A program made the translations under genes and the position numbers. Under the pieces are notes generated by a model, which saw nothing but the letters and a program-made list of their open reading frames with translations, was not told the origin of the DNA and did not search any database. Positions 28,201-34,680 of a DNA stretch of 64,000 bases are shown here, piece by piece; positions within the stretch are counted from its first letter, which is position 1, and each line of letters starts with the position of its first letter. This DNA comes from Symbiodinium natans (lineage: Eukaryota; Sar; Dinophyceae; Suessiales; Symbiodiniaceae), in contig CAJNDS010002428.1 in assembly GCA_905221605.1 (NCBI GenBank), forward strand, positions 62,001 to 126,000, written 5' to 3'.

Positions 28201-29333
28201 GCCAGCCTCCTGCAGGATATTGCTCGGTTCCTCGAGAGCATCGCCAGGTTTCAGAGCATGCGCCCGCTCGTGGAACACCCGCAGACGGAGTGGGTTCAGT
28301 TCCAGTTGGAAGTGGGGCTAAGGTCGGGGGGAGACAGGGTGTGGTCCATCGTTCAGAAGTGGATCAACTTGGGGGCCTTGCACCTCATCGGGGCTCGACT
28401 TCGTCGGGAGAGGCTGGGCTACAGTGGCCTGGCCTTGGACCTGCAGCAGTCCATCCAGTGGTGAGCCCACAGGTGCACAGTCTGAAACAAGCCCTCATTC
28501 GAACTCCACTGCATAACCCTCACAACCACTGTTACACGAACACGGCGTGTCTCTGTGCTCTGTGGGCATATGCGTGTATGCCACATCCACTCCCTGACGC
28601 TGTTGCCAGGTATACCCGATGGATGCGAGAGCTTTCAGAGCGCACACCGATCTCGCTTCTTCGGTACCCGCCTTGGCATGAACTCATGAGGGGCTGGCGT
28701 CAGCCAGACCGCCAACATGATCTTCCTGAGTTCCTCCACCATATGATCCCACAACTCCAGGTTTCAGAGTATCAAGGGGAGTGGCAGGCTCGCACTGTGC
28801 GCAGAACTCGTGTTCACGTGCATGATGGTGGGCAGTGCTGCTCACCTATAGCTCTGCACTTGCCCACAGGTGTGGAATGCACTCTTCAGCAATGCATTCT
28901 GCGCTGGCATCAGCAGGCCGCAGTTCATGCCTTAAGCCGGGTCCCCGCTGTTCTGTGTATCCAGCTCCTCAGGTTTCAAGCCACTAAGGGGGCATCCATT
29001 CTCAAGGACCATAGGGTTGTTAGGGGTCTTGGTGGCTCCCTTCGCGTCCCTGTCTTTGTTAATAGTGTATCCACGCACTGCATCTGGCTCACGTTTGATG
29101 TTGTGGCTGCAGGACTTCATTATGGGGACAAGCCCAGCTCGGGGCACTACAGAGCGGCCTTGAGGGATGGAGAAAAGCTGTGGCTAACAGATGATGGTCT
29201 CCAAGCACGTATCGTCTCTGTTTCAGACCGCACTGCCATCGCATCGAGTGCATATGTTCTGTGGTGCATACGCGCTCCCACGCAGGTTGCTATTGAACCA
29301 TCTCGACATTTGACCTTCACTGAAACTTCGTGA
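22275..29333 (+). CDS. LINE polyprotein: EEP endonuclease, reverse transcriptase, C2H2 fingers, USP
   Basis: Open from the stop at 22272-22274 to TGA at 29331-29333; the first ATG is 22542. Residues are numbered from codon 22284. Residues 1-510 are not recognised; just before the endonuclease is a basic AHKRAYNRAVARAS segment. Endonuclease/exonuclease/phosphatase domain about 519-770: LRVLSWNSGG (N525), VQESHW (E557), VAGDFN (D673), LIDHIL (D736, H737), late histidine H768. Reverse transcriptase about 1060-1300: LRPIGL (1067), LSLDLTQAFDRL (D1157), GMKQGCKIAPLLW, AYADDMHG (D1248, D1249), VYLGTI. C2H2 zinc fingers start near 1515, 1562 and 1667. Residues after about 1745 to 2059 read like an out-of-frame shadow of the ORF at 27517. 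From about 2060 the frame is a USP domain. The catalytic residues visible for endonuclease and RT are intact, so the copy may be recent. Whether the whole frame is one protein is unknown. Confidence 0.8.
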   Translation, partial: EELVPAIRLSKGVVLTALGGCVRGTQGCLQSLNQLTLTQLRNVHRWLQGVQSACPLSRSARVHLESSPSWLGLGGSHPLHWAGLLAGVHMPTCALVHIADPMTSRGAWRSTPNNSCSHDPSKPTPSSPLPVIHGSRHGPPTEWPRQSNALQLSSLGKDMFLTLQVGAMPRHVVPLTGNALAQTRPRLGLVTLNKPLPNPRFLGQTRPGRTRWTEPLPEQGPFCACLGLSCPRAPWVRKLPCAYARGMRRRRCRKSGCALPNMPSALQLCWPAFAGWLACASWAWVEQWSACMVMLAQAFLDLHQAFHVCSGLTRFLLNTPSLLSPKSEDSPPCIALPELPRLRSLGSLTGSVDRHGTIDARVEVGCPSTSAPVCPGLINEAHTTATACGPGHAGKLGPEPFDAVLSLAATRGHETVVHTDTYRSYALSPQVGPLLRPLLWASCFLQQTVLSDAVPASSRLAHKRAYNRAVARASASPQQGTWYRGRWHTLRSLAQPSAPTVPSGRKLSPTPTRQGCPSDPRLRVLSWNSGGLSSEAYMELLQALEAMPPQTRPHVMLVQESHWATASEYNTGSWRVISDPCDPPSSGGLLTLVHRSVCSETQISFSTLVPGRLQHVRLELRSTNVDILHVYQKVYQSGAAPTGQPSYLDARRRVWDCLQQALSTLPLRHVWVVAGDFNTGVQGIPGLVGSRVRVMPARAVPDQKKLQDILTNHQLLHLNSWTLRARCTFHSPQGNSLIDHILTRKDLGDSRARRACPIPWELCSWRSGGKHQPVQASIPLPRSHRLNARTHPVQPFLDVGSLAAAARKPGDPRVRKLRQGVAEHLACQPCTLDQLNQVIRREALAHFPAQKRHGIVVPWQAPQVSIIVKHMWASYRAWRNSSPHGLRAVFSTWRRYARFRTAHRAFRKAGRQAKRTWLRQHAVALETCARKGDTHALFSTVARIARKRRTPAVQLRGPSGELWSPAKQLQALHDFYTDLYKRVGHPVASPTSVQFQISAAELLHQFNRLPVHKAAPAHLAPVAAWVACSDIVAPWLADTVSSLSSVPQLWRDSWLALLPKVAQPTLPKQLRPIGLTEVTGRAIAGIIQHRLRPYVLDYLRSWPQYAYVPNRGTADAVARVQQHCQQVADACTARVRTTVEARQGLPSPAVTGGGVPLSLDLTQAFDRLDWGLIRAQVPSDLRALVMTWLHGMRYHVSHRGHSTVVQATRGMKQGCKIAPLLWSLSTGTLMRDLAELTSRSWVQAHVTAYADDMHGAQWFTSVSELDEALSRLGCLLDLLCENHMVVNSTKSVVLLRATGRMLKQWSKRHIVKTEAGRALRLRTPAGRLFLFPLKEQHVYLGTIIAYSRTAGQVVTHRAQLAWQAWDKLRPLLTSKDAPGLRCRFRIWQACVPPTLLYGLAACPLRPRDVQALRQLCTRQLRALARAPAHLTRESNSALYARLRAKDPLQILLAEATRMEAKTWEEGTPASLTAAQWWRARKQQLQEYDQHMPSFDPAQPILPLASQPAPDSCLPPVHCPSCPAAFPTLRQLRLHQSKKHGHRAEARKNAIVYDRAKHSTQGMPTCSLCGHAFARWHHLKVHIVQGHCLSLLHDPPAPPVPAQHPSGTCALIRPGSGSVEEARNSEWQRQVAPAEVRPVIFRASIVQTLRSGGWYALLQDASLRDELRHHCPMCSCWFSSPPGVRLHLARVHAEWNALAPLTHSRAQVMRRVVTRPCRYCLQTRFTVDQRWKFCYMLNVCCFLDAYHNHDSQPGHGRGTSILRWVHRAGALSHDDTSKSAAHEHRPTCPGQEATCGGGTASHSEATQGAREGQRQERRNQGTGQGLVQSTLRFCKFMAGSPRGGSGGAGPHPAACASGAETRNAAGVPEAKHCYVPVLAYRRGHSVGRSVQCGAEVAATQGGRPLPTEAASQGGASALPGKRVARQTGGEASAGGELGGESQKSSLDESRGRVAILAMGRDSRATDPSRVHSRDLPGQPPAGYCSVPREHRQVSEHAPARGTPADGVGSVPVGSGAKVGGRQGVVHRSEVDQLGGLAPHRGSTSSGEAGLQWPGLGPAAVHPVVSPQVHSLKQALIRTPLHNPHNHCYTNTACLCALWAYACMPHPLPDAVARYTRWMRELSERTPISLLRYPPWHELMRGWRQPDRQHDLPEFLHHMIPQLQVSEYQGEWQARTVRRTRVHVHDGGQCCSPIALHLPTGVECTLQQCILRWHQQAAVHALSRVPAVLCIQLLRFQATKGASILKDHRVVRGLGGSLRVPVFVNSVSTHCIWLTFDVVAAGLHYGDKPSSGHYRAALRDGEKLWLTDDGLQARIVSVSDRTAIASSAYVLWCIRAPTQVAIEPSRHLTFTETS
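27517..28464 (+). CDS. overlapping ORF, 315 codons, lysine/glycine-rich N-terminus
   Basis: ATG at 27517, TGA at 28462-28464, frame +1 relative to the LINE frame. The N-terminus reads MTASQAMAEELAFFGGFIGQ, followed by a basic low-complexity region (QKQPKGQGKGKGKSAGTKGR) suited to RNA binding, then a well-formed helical region (LIRQLVRLALRHETQLGCLR; FNVARKWRQLKEEDPSQLKQ; ASLLQDIARFLESIARFQSM). It looks far more protein-like than the LINE frame over the same bases. A one-base backward shift near its stop would join it to the USP frame. It may be an ORF1/Gag-like nucleic-acid-binding protein placed after the RT, or a host-derived piece. Not recognised by family. Confidence 0.6.
   Translation: MTASQAMAEELAFFGGFIGQGLSATTTPQRAQPMNTDPPAPAKRRHAGGEPRRTQKQPKGQGKGKGKSAGTKGRDKALSNPPSGFASSWQGHQEEDPEEQGLIRQLVRLALRHETQLGCLRQSTAMYLYLRTGEGTVLDVVFNVARKWRQLKEEDPSQLKQPLREALLRCLVREWHVRLEGKLQQEESSVVRAKSLRWMNPEGEWQYLQWDGTAEQLIPRESTPAISQASLLQDIARFLESIARFQSMRPLVEHPQTEWVQFQLEVGLRSGGDRVWSIVQKWINLGALHLIGARLRRERLGYSGLALDLQQSIQW
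28465..29333 (+). other. USP (ubiquitin-specific protease) domain at 3' end of the element
   Basis: In the LINE frame. Cys box NPHNHCYTNTACLCALWAY matches the N-x-x-N-x-CY-x-N pattern of USPs, with the nucleophile Cys present. Then HDLPEFLHHMI (QQDAxEFL-like), VPAVLCIQLLRF (xIxLxRF), the His box SSGHYRAAL, and LTDDGLQ (the D-D before the final strand), then AYVLWCIR. All motifs appear in USP order in about 290 residues, a compact domain. There is no ATG before the Cys box, so it must be made by read-through, frameshift or splicing from upstream. Expected activity is removal of ubiquitin from proteins, which could protect the element's own proteins. Confidence 0.7.
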
Positions 29334-29437
29334 GAGCCAGGGTATCTTAGTTGTGTTCCAGTTTTTTCATTCGGGTGGAGTTGAAGAACAATTTCGCCAG
29401 TACAGCATCCCCAATGACGGTCCACGGACCTGTTGGT

Positions 29438-29800
29438 TAAACCCTAAACCCTAAACCCTAAACCCTCAAGACGGAATAAATAGAAATTGTGTGTGATACC
29501 ACTCTGAATTTCCCCCATGTTATTTGTTTAAACAGCTGACAAGCCGAGTTTAAGTAAACTAGTTCAAACCACTGTTGGCAAGCGCCCCCTGAATTTCCCA
29601 TGTTATTTGTCTAAACAGCTGACAAGCTGAGTTGAAGTAAATTAATTCAAACCGCTTTTGGCAAGCCGAATATTCAATTCACTTCAATTCACTTCAACTC
29701 AAACCCCCGCAGACCCCCAGACACCCCCAGATCCCTCACAGCTGACAAGCCGAGTGAAGCAAATTCGTGCAAAGCCGAATATTCAGTAAAAAAGCCCCAG
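29438..29800. repeat. repeat unit, first copy (AACAGCTGACAAGC family)
   Basis: After a short CCCTAAA array comes AAGACGGAATAAATAGAAAT and two internal tandem copies of TAAACAGCTGACAAGC...GGCAAGC, then CACTTCAATTCACTTCAACT. The same block recurs at 30338-30620. Confidence 0.85.
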
Positions 29801-29829
29801 GACCAAAAGGCTTCCTAAACAAAACCCAA

Positions 29830-30337
29830 AGTAGAAATAGGCAGCCCCAGCCCCCAGCCACCCCCCAACAGCCAGCAGCCCACCCCGCCCCACCCCAGCC
29901 CCAGGTTTAGCCCCAGCCCCAGCCCCAGCCCCAGCCCCAGAGCCAGCCCCACAGCCACCCCAGCCCCAGCCCCAGCCCAGCCCAGCCCCCAGCCCCAGCC
30001 CCAGCCCCAGCCCCAGCCCCAGCCCCAGCCCCAGCCCCAGCCCCAGCCCTAGCAATCATTGGAGCAAAAGCAAAAAACAAAACCTGACAAAACCCGGCAA
30101 ATCCAAAACCCGGCAAAACCCGGCAAACCCCGCACTGCCCCTCCAGCCAAGCCCCCCCCAAAAAAAAAACAAAAACGAAGTAGCAAAAGTTAAAAAACAA
30201 AACCCCCAAAACCCCCCCCCACAAACCCTATACAATTTCTATAAACCCTAAATCCTAAACCCTAAACCCTAAACCCTAAACCCTAAACCCCAAACCCTAA
30301 ACCCTAAACCCTAAACCCTAAACCCTAAACCCTAAAC
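29830..30337. repeat. (CCCCAG)n / CCCGGCAAAA / CCCTAAA block, right copy
   Basis: Same order of sub-blocks as at 21377-21748: CCCCAG hexamers, GGAGCAAAAGCAAAAAACAA, CCCGGCAAAA units, C run with A run, CTATACAATTTCTATAAACC, CCCTAAA array (30244-30337). Confidence 0.85.
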
Positions 30338-30625
30338 CCTCAAGACAAAATAAATAGAAATTATTTGTTTAAACAGCTGACAAGCCGAGTTTAAGTAAAC
30401 TAGTTCAAACCACTGTTGGCAAGCGCCCCCTGAATTTCCCATGTTATTTGTCTAAACAGCTGACAAGCTGAGTTGAAGTAAATGAATTCAAACCGCTTTT
30501 GGCAAGCCGAATATTCAATTCACTTCAATTCACTTCAACTCAAACCCCCGCAGACCCCCAGACACCCCCAGATCCCTCACAGCTGACAAGCCGAGTGAAG
30601 CAAATTAGTGCAAAGCCGAATGTTT
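30338..30625. repeat. repeat unit, second copy (AACAGCTGACAAGC family)
   Basis: Nearly identical to the 3' part of 29438-29800, with a small internal deletion at its left side. Direct orientation, period about 840 bp with the CCCCAG block in between. Confidence 0.85.
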
Positions 30626-30785
30626 CATGATGCGGTAAAGATGCGGCAAAAATGATTCATGATGCGGCAAAGATGCACGTCGCGAAACGCGTTCATGCAT
30701 GTCGCGAAACGCGTTCACTTGCGCATGCCGCGTGACGCGTTCATTTGCGCATGCCGCGTGACGCGTTCATTTGTGCATGCCCGAC
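30626..30785. repeat. short tandem repeat, CGCGTNACGCGTTCATTTGC type
   Basis: Units of about 26 bp with GCATGCCGCGTGACGCGTTC and an earlier variant GCATGTCGCGAAACGCGTTC, five or so copies. Each unit has an internal palindrome (ACGCGT). Confidence 0.8.
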
Positions 30786-30910
30786 CGTTTTCCTGATGTG
30801 AACGAGAAAGTCGTTAAAGTTGGGTGTGTAGGGGGGAGATGGGGAACTTTTGCCGAGAGCGGTGCGGTGGCGGCGGTGCGGCGCGGTGCATGCGGGGGAG
30901 ATGGGGAACT

Positions 30911-31200
30911 TTAGCCGAAAGCGGTGGCGGCGGTGCGGTGGCGCGCAACGTGTTTTTTCGCCCTCCCGGCCATCCCGGGAATTACCGGGATGGCTCCGCC
31001 GGTCTCAGACCACGCTGAGGAGCTCCGCGCTCGGGCCCGCGACGCGCCCACGTACAGGTACTTCACCGAGAAGTGCGGGTTCTCGACGTCACAGAGCCAC
31101 ACTCTCCCCCGCAGCGTGAGGCCCTGGCAGGAGGCGTACGTGACCGCGTGGCAGAGCCGCGTGTGCTGAAGCAGCTCCGCGGGCGCGAAGCTCCCCCACC
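30911..31200 (-). pseudogene. SF1 helicase C-terminal fragment, minus strand
   Basis: Read on the minus strand from about 31200: SFAPAELLQHTRLCHAVTYA, then SCQGLTLRGRVWLCDVENPH and FSVKYLYVGASRARARSS. SCQGLTL and YVGASRAR match motifs V and VI of superfamily 1 DNA helicases of the Pif1/RecD-like type. Only the last part of the helicase is present; the upstream part is replaced by the CCCCAG repeat. Probably a truncated copy; another intact gene may exist elsewhere. Confidence 0.6.
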
Positions 31201-31259
31201 TCCCACACCGTGGCGAAGCAGCCCTTGGCGAGGACCAGAGGCAAAACCCAAATTAGGCC

Positions 31260-31434
31260 CGAAATAAGCCCCAGCCCCAGCCACCCCCCAACAGCCAGCA
31301 GCCCACCCACCCCAGCCCATTTTCCAGAGCCAGCCCCAGCCCCAGCCCCACCCACAGAGCCAGCCCACAGAGCCCCAGCCCCAGCCCCAGCCCAGCCCCA
31401 GCCCCAGGCCCAGCCCTAGCCCCAGCCTCAGCCT
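31260..31434. repeat. (CCCCAG)n tract, third copy
   Basis: Shares CCACCCCCCAACAGCCAGCA and CCCCAG hexamers with the block at 29830. It joins directly to the rRNA fragment. Confidence 0.8.
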
Positions 31435-31545
31435 GGCGCGGGTAAACGGCGGGAGCAACTGTGACTTTCTTAAGGTAGCCAAATGCCTCGGTCATCTGAC
31501 TAGTGACGTGCATGAATGGATTAACGAGATTCCCACTGGCCCTAC

Positions 31546-31580
<35 letters not shown>

Positions 31581-31715
31581 GTTGGGATAATCAGCGGGAA
31601 AAGAAGACCCTATTGAGCTTGACTCTAGTCTAGCCCGACTTTGTGAAATGACCTAGGAGGTGTAGCATAAGTGGGAGCTCCGGTGATCTTGAAATACCAC
31701 GACTCTTCATGAACT
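31435..31715 (+). rRNA. partial large-subunit (28S) rRNA fragment
   Basis: Contains highly conserved LSU segments in order: GGTAAACGGCGGGAGCAACT, TTAAGGTAGCCAAATGCCTC, GCATGAATGGATTAACGAGA, ACTATCTAGCGAAACCACAG, AAGAAGACCC and GAGCTTGACTCTAGTCT, GGAGGTGTAGCATAAGTGGG. This is the 3' part of domain IV and domain V around the peptidyl-transferase region. There are small differences from the usual eukaryotic sequence (extra G in CCTCGGTCATC, GGCCC for GTCCC). After about 31710 it no longer matches. It is isolated from any 18S or 5.8S, so it is most likely a dispersed relic. Confidence 0.85.
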
Positions 31716-32195
31716 GCAAGAAGGAGCCTAGAAGTTAAGCTTTTGGGAGGGGCTCAGAAAAAGCCAAGGAAGTGCTATGAGATGATTGGGCGTCGACGAA
31801 ACCCTAAGGCCAAAGCCCGAAACCCTTAGGCCAAAGCCCGAAACCCTTAGGCCCCCCCCATCACTCAGGTTATTTAGGGATAGTTAGGCCTAGTGGAGGT
31901 TATTTAAGAGGGGAATGTAGGGGGGCAGTATAGAGGGGGGGTAGTTAAACCCTGAACCCTGAACCTTGAACCCTAAACCCTAAACCCTAAGCCCTAGAGC
32001 AGCTAGTTAGCCTGCATGTTTTTTGTTTTTTCTGCTGAGGCCTTTGTGTGCTCTTCTTGGCGCCGGCGCTGAAGTTCCTGTGTTCTTCTACATGGGCATC
32101 GCAAGCTTGTTCGGCAACACGCCAAGGGCTTGATTGAGGCCCTTCAAGAAGGGGAATCCAGGAGCAGGCACAAAGGGTTTCCCTGACCTTCAAAT
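31716..32195. other. unique sequence after rRNA fragment
   Basis: Contains two tandem CCAAAGCCCGAAACCCTTAGG units at 31808-31850, a T/G-rich segment, and short CCCTAAA at 31960-31995. No gene recognised. Confidence 0.4.
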
Positions 32196-32275
32196 AAATA
32201 AGGGCCTCTACGGGCCCTGACACGCCGAAGGCCCGAAAAGGGCCGAGGCTACCCCCAACCCCAGCTTAAACCCAA
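32196..32275. repeat. third copy of GGGCCTCTACGGGCCC unit
   Basis: Matches 20907-20985 with a few changes, preceded by TTCCCTGACCTTCAAA as at 21027. Confidence 0.8.
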
Positions 32276-32559
32276 ACAGCGCAACTTTAAAATCATCAAA
32301 GCAAGGATCAGAGCACAAGAAAACAAATTCCATAAACCCTAAACCCTAATAGAGTATAGTTTGGGTGGCCGGGGTGGGTTGACGGGCAACGCGAGCGCGC
32401 GGCCCGGGGTGTTTCACACCCGAGCGCGCGCCCGCCCCTGACACACCCTAAACCCTAAACCCTAAACCCTAAACCTTAAACCCTAAACCCTGAACCCTAA
32501 ACCCTAAACCCTAAACCCTAGACCCTAGACCCTAAACCCTAAACCCCAAACCCGAAAAG
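32276..32559. repeat. CCCTAAA array with GC-rich spacer
   Basis: GC-rich palindromic sequence (GAGCGCGCGGCCC, CCCGAGCGCGCGC) at 32390-32430, then CCCTAAA array 32445-32545. Confidence 0.6.
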
Positions 32560-32653
32560 AAGTCGGGAGGAGGAGCCGCCATCGGCGCAGGTGCCCCCAG
32601 CTGAAGCGGCCGGGCCGCGGCTCACCATCCAGGATGGATCATGGGCTCATAGG
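32560..32653 (+). CDS. duplicate of gene B exon 10
   Basis: After GAAAAG the frame reads SREEEPPSAQVPPAEAAGPR then LTIQDGSWAH. The downstream intron segment at 32752-32828 is also duplicated from 19718-19792, so the copied unit was at least 270 bp. Confidence 0.55.
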
Positions 32654-33309
32654 GTTTAGGATTTAGGGTTTTGGGGTTCAGGGTTTACGGTTTAGGGTTT
32701 AGGGTGTAGGGTTCAGGGTTCAGGGTTCAGGGGATTGAGGGTTTCGGGACTTGTAGCTCAGAGTTTGTGGGCTCTCTGGGGCTTATAAGGGCACAGGGCG
32801 GTACAGGGCCTTAAACTCAAATCAGTTTAATCAGGTTTGCAGGGTTAATTCAGATGTATAGCGTTCTAGGTGAGGTTTTATCGGCTTCGAGGGTTTCAGG
32901 GTTTTGAGGGCTTGTGGGCTTCTAGGGTTGTCGACCTTGGGTTCATGGTGGTTGCTAGGGTCTAGCGGGTGTCGGAGACTCTGGGGCTCAGAAGGTTCCA
33001 AAAACTTCGGGTGTCGCTGTGACCCCCACAACCGAAATCCTAAATCCAGCACCCGAAGCCCTGGACCCTCGACCTGCTTGAAGCCCTCGCAGAGCTTTGG
33101 GTCCAAGCTTTACGGTCACGAGGTTTGTTGCGCCTTGCCCCTGAAACCCCAAAAACGTAAAGCCCTAAAGCTACAGCTTTAAAGCCTGAAGCCTAAACCT
33201 CAACCCTAAACCCTAAACCCTAAACCCTAAACCCTAAACCCTAAACCCTAAACCCTAGACCCTAGACCCTAGACCCTAGACCCTAGACCCGAAAAAATAA
33301 TTCTGGCAG
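32654..33309. other. intron-like stretch
   Basis: TTTAGGG with TTCAGGG variants 32654-32745, duplicated segment 32752-32828, unique sequence, CCCTAAA and CCCTAGA array 33195-33292. Acceptor TTCTGGCAG at 33301-33309. Confidence 0.55.
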
Positions 33310-33379
33310 GAGCTGGAAGAGAAGGGCGAGCTGGGTCTGCTAACAACTCCGTTGCGTGGACACTGGGCGGAGCAGAGGG
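33310..33379 (+). CDS. group C exon
   Basis: Frame ELEEKGELGLLTTPLRGHWA then EQRG; donor GGG|GTGGGGT. Function unknown. Confidence 0.5.
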
Positions 33380-33986
33380 GTGGGGTTCAGTTTGGGCTTA
33401 AAGGTCCTCGCGACTTGCGTGCCCTAGCCGCTAGAAGCTCTGAAGCCCCCTCAACCCTGAGCCTAAACCCTAAACCCGAAATGCCACAAACCCTAAATCC
33501 CAAAACCCGAATTAAGAGATCATTCTGCCCTACACCGGACGGCAAACCCGTAAAAAGCCCTCAACCGACACCCCCAGCTCAAAACTCAGTAAAGAGAGTG
33601 GCCCGGCAACGTATCGCGGGCTATATAGCGGAATTTTAAGAACGCGGTAATCAAACACAGGGGCTAGCCATTTTCTCAATCTTACCCGGGAGTAGCCGCT
33701 CTACCCAAAGCAGCAGGGCCTTGGTTTTGAGTAAACCCCCTGACCTGAAGGTGATTCTCGCAGTGCCCACATCCGCTGCGCCCAAAAGCCCCAGATTCTT
33801 TTGCAACATCAGCCCTGACCCTGATGCCAAGACCCCGAGGCCTAACCCTAAAGCCGACACCCTGAGCCTAAACCTGCTATAGCCTCTTCCCTAAACCTTA
33901 AACCCTAAACCCTAAACTCTAAACCCTAAACCCTAAACCCTAAACCCTAAACCCTAAACCCTAAACCCTAAACCCTAAACCCTAAG
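33380..33986. other. intron-like stretch with CCCTAAA array
   Basis: Unique sequence with scattered CCCTAAA units, then a CCCTAAA array 33895-33982 ending CCTAAG as acceptor. A short open stretch SFCPTPDGKPVKSPQPTPPA (33520-33580) might be another exon. Confidence 0.5.
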
Positions 33987-34098
33987 CTTCCGAAACCATC
34001 CCTCCGCCTCCTCCGCACCCTCGGGTGCCCAGGCAAGATCGTCTACAGGTCCGACCACAAGACGGGGACGGGCTTCCACGTCCGCGTAGGCGCCAGCG
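33987..34098 (+). CDS. group C exon
   Basis: Frame LPKPSLRLLRTLGCPGKIVY then RSDHKTGTGFHVRVGAS. Good protein composition with a glycine-turn pattern. Function unknown. Followed by a CCCTAAG array. Confidence 0.6.
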
Positions 34099-34280
34099 AC
34101 CCTAAGCCCTAGGCCCGAAACCCTAAGCCCTAAGCCCTAAACCCTAAACCCTAAAGCCTAAACCCTAAGCCCTAAGCCCTAAGCCCTAAGCCCTAAGCCC
34201 TAAGCCCTAAACCCTAAGCCCTAAGCCCTAAGCCCTAAGCCCTAAGCCCTAAGCCCGAAGCCCTAAGCCCTAAGCCCTCA
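34099..34280. repeat. CCCTAAG variant array
   Basis: About 25 units, mainly CCCTAAG rather than CCCTAAA. Confidence 0.9.
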
Positions 34281-34315
34281 ACTCTCTTAGAGGCCTCAGA
34301 GGACCATTCATTCAA

Positions 34316-34428
34316 TAAGGGGACTTCACAAAATAGGGGGCACCCCTTATATACCCCAAATAGAATCGAATCCCCTTATGATGGGACCCCCAAAAAGGGC
34401 ACCCTCTATTTCGGAGACCCCCAAGTGC
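34316..34428. mobile_element. inverted-repeat element, family 2 (copy e)
   Basis: Left GGGGACTTCACAAAATAGGG, right CTCTATTTCGGAGACCCCC; internal TATATACCCCAAATAGAATC, shared with copies at 61928 and 63337. Confidence 0.7.
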
Positions 34429-34448
34429 CTCTCTGACCCCTCGGAAAG

Positions 34449-34680
34449 GTGATCCCAGCGGGCTGGTGGATGTCAAGTTTTGGGACACAGCCGCCTCCAG
34501 CCTGCGCGAGCACCTTCGGCAGCAGCATTGCGTTCTGCGGCTGCGTTCCGTCGGCGTGCGAGACGTGACGGCGCGAGCTGTGTGTTGCTGTTGCCGTCGA
34601 AAGGCAGGGAAGCCAGGAACGGGCCCTTGCAACTGCAAGCCAACCCCCGGGCTGCATCAAACTCCCCCAAGATGCCAAGG
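34449..34680 (+). CDS. group C exon
   Basis: After CGGAAAG the frame reads DPSGLVDVKFWDTAASSLRE then HLRQQHCVLRLRSVGVRDVT. A family 2 element lies just upstream (34316-34428) and a CCCTAAA array follows. The part after about 34600 (cysteine-rich) may be intron. Function unknown. Confidence 0.55.

Larger units (their letters stand above)
21752..29437 (+). mobile_element. LINE-like retrotransposon between CCCTAAA arrays
   Basis: A unit of about 7.7 kb bounded on the left by CCCTAAA units ending at 21748 and on the right by CCCTAAA units starting at 29438. It contains an endonuclease/RT/zinc-finger/USP open frame. There is no terminal repeat of LTR type and no poly-A tail; the 3' end passes directly into telomere repeats. 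The CCCCAG-containing direct repeats outside it (21377, 29880) could be a flanking duplication or just local repeats. Confidence 0.7.
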
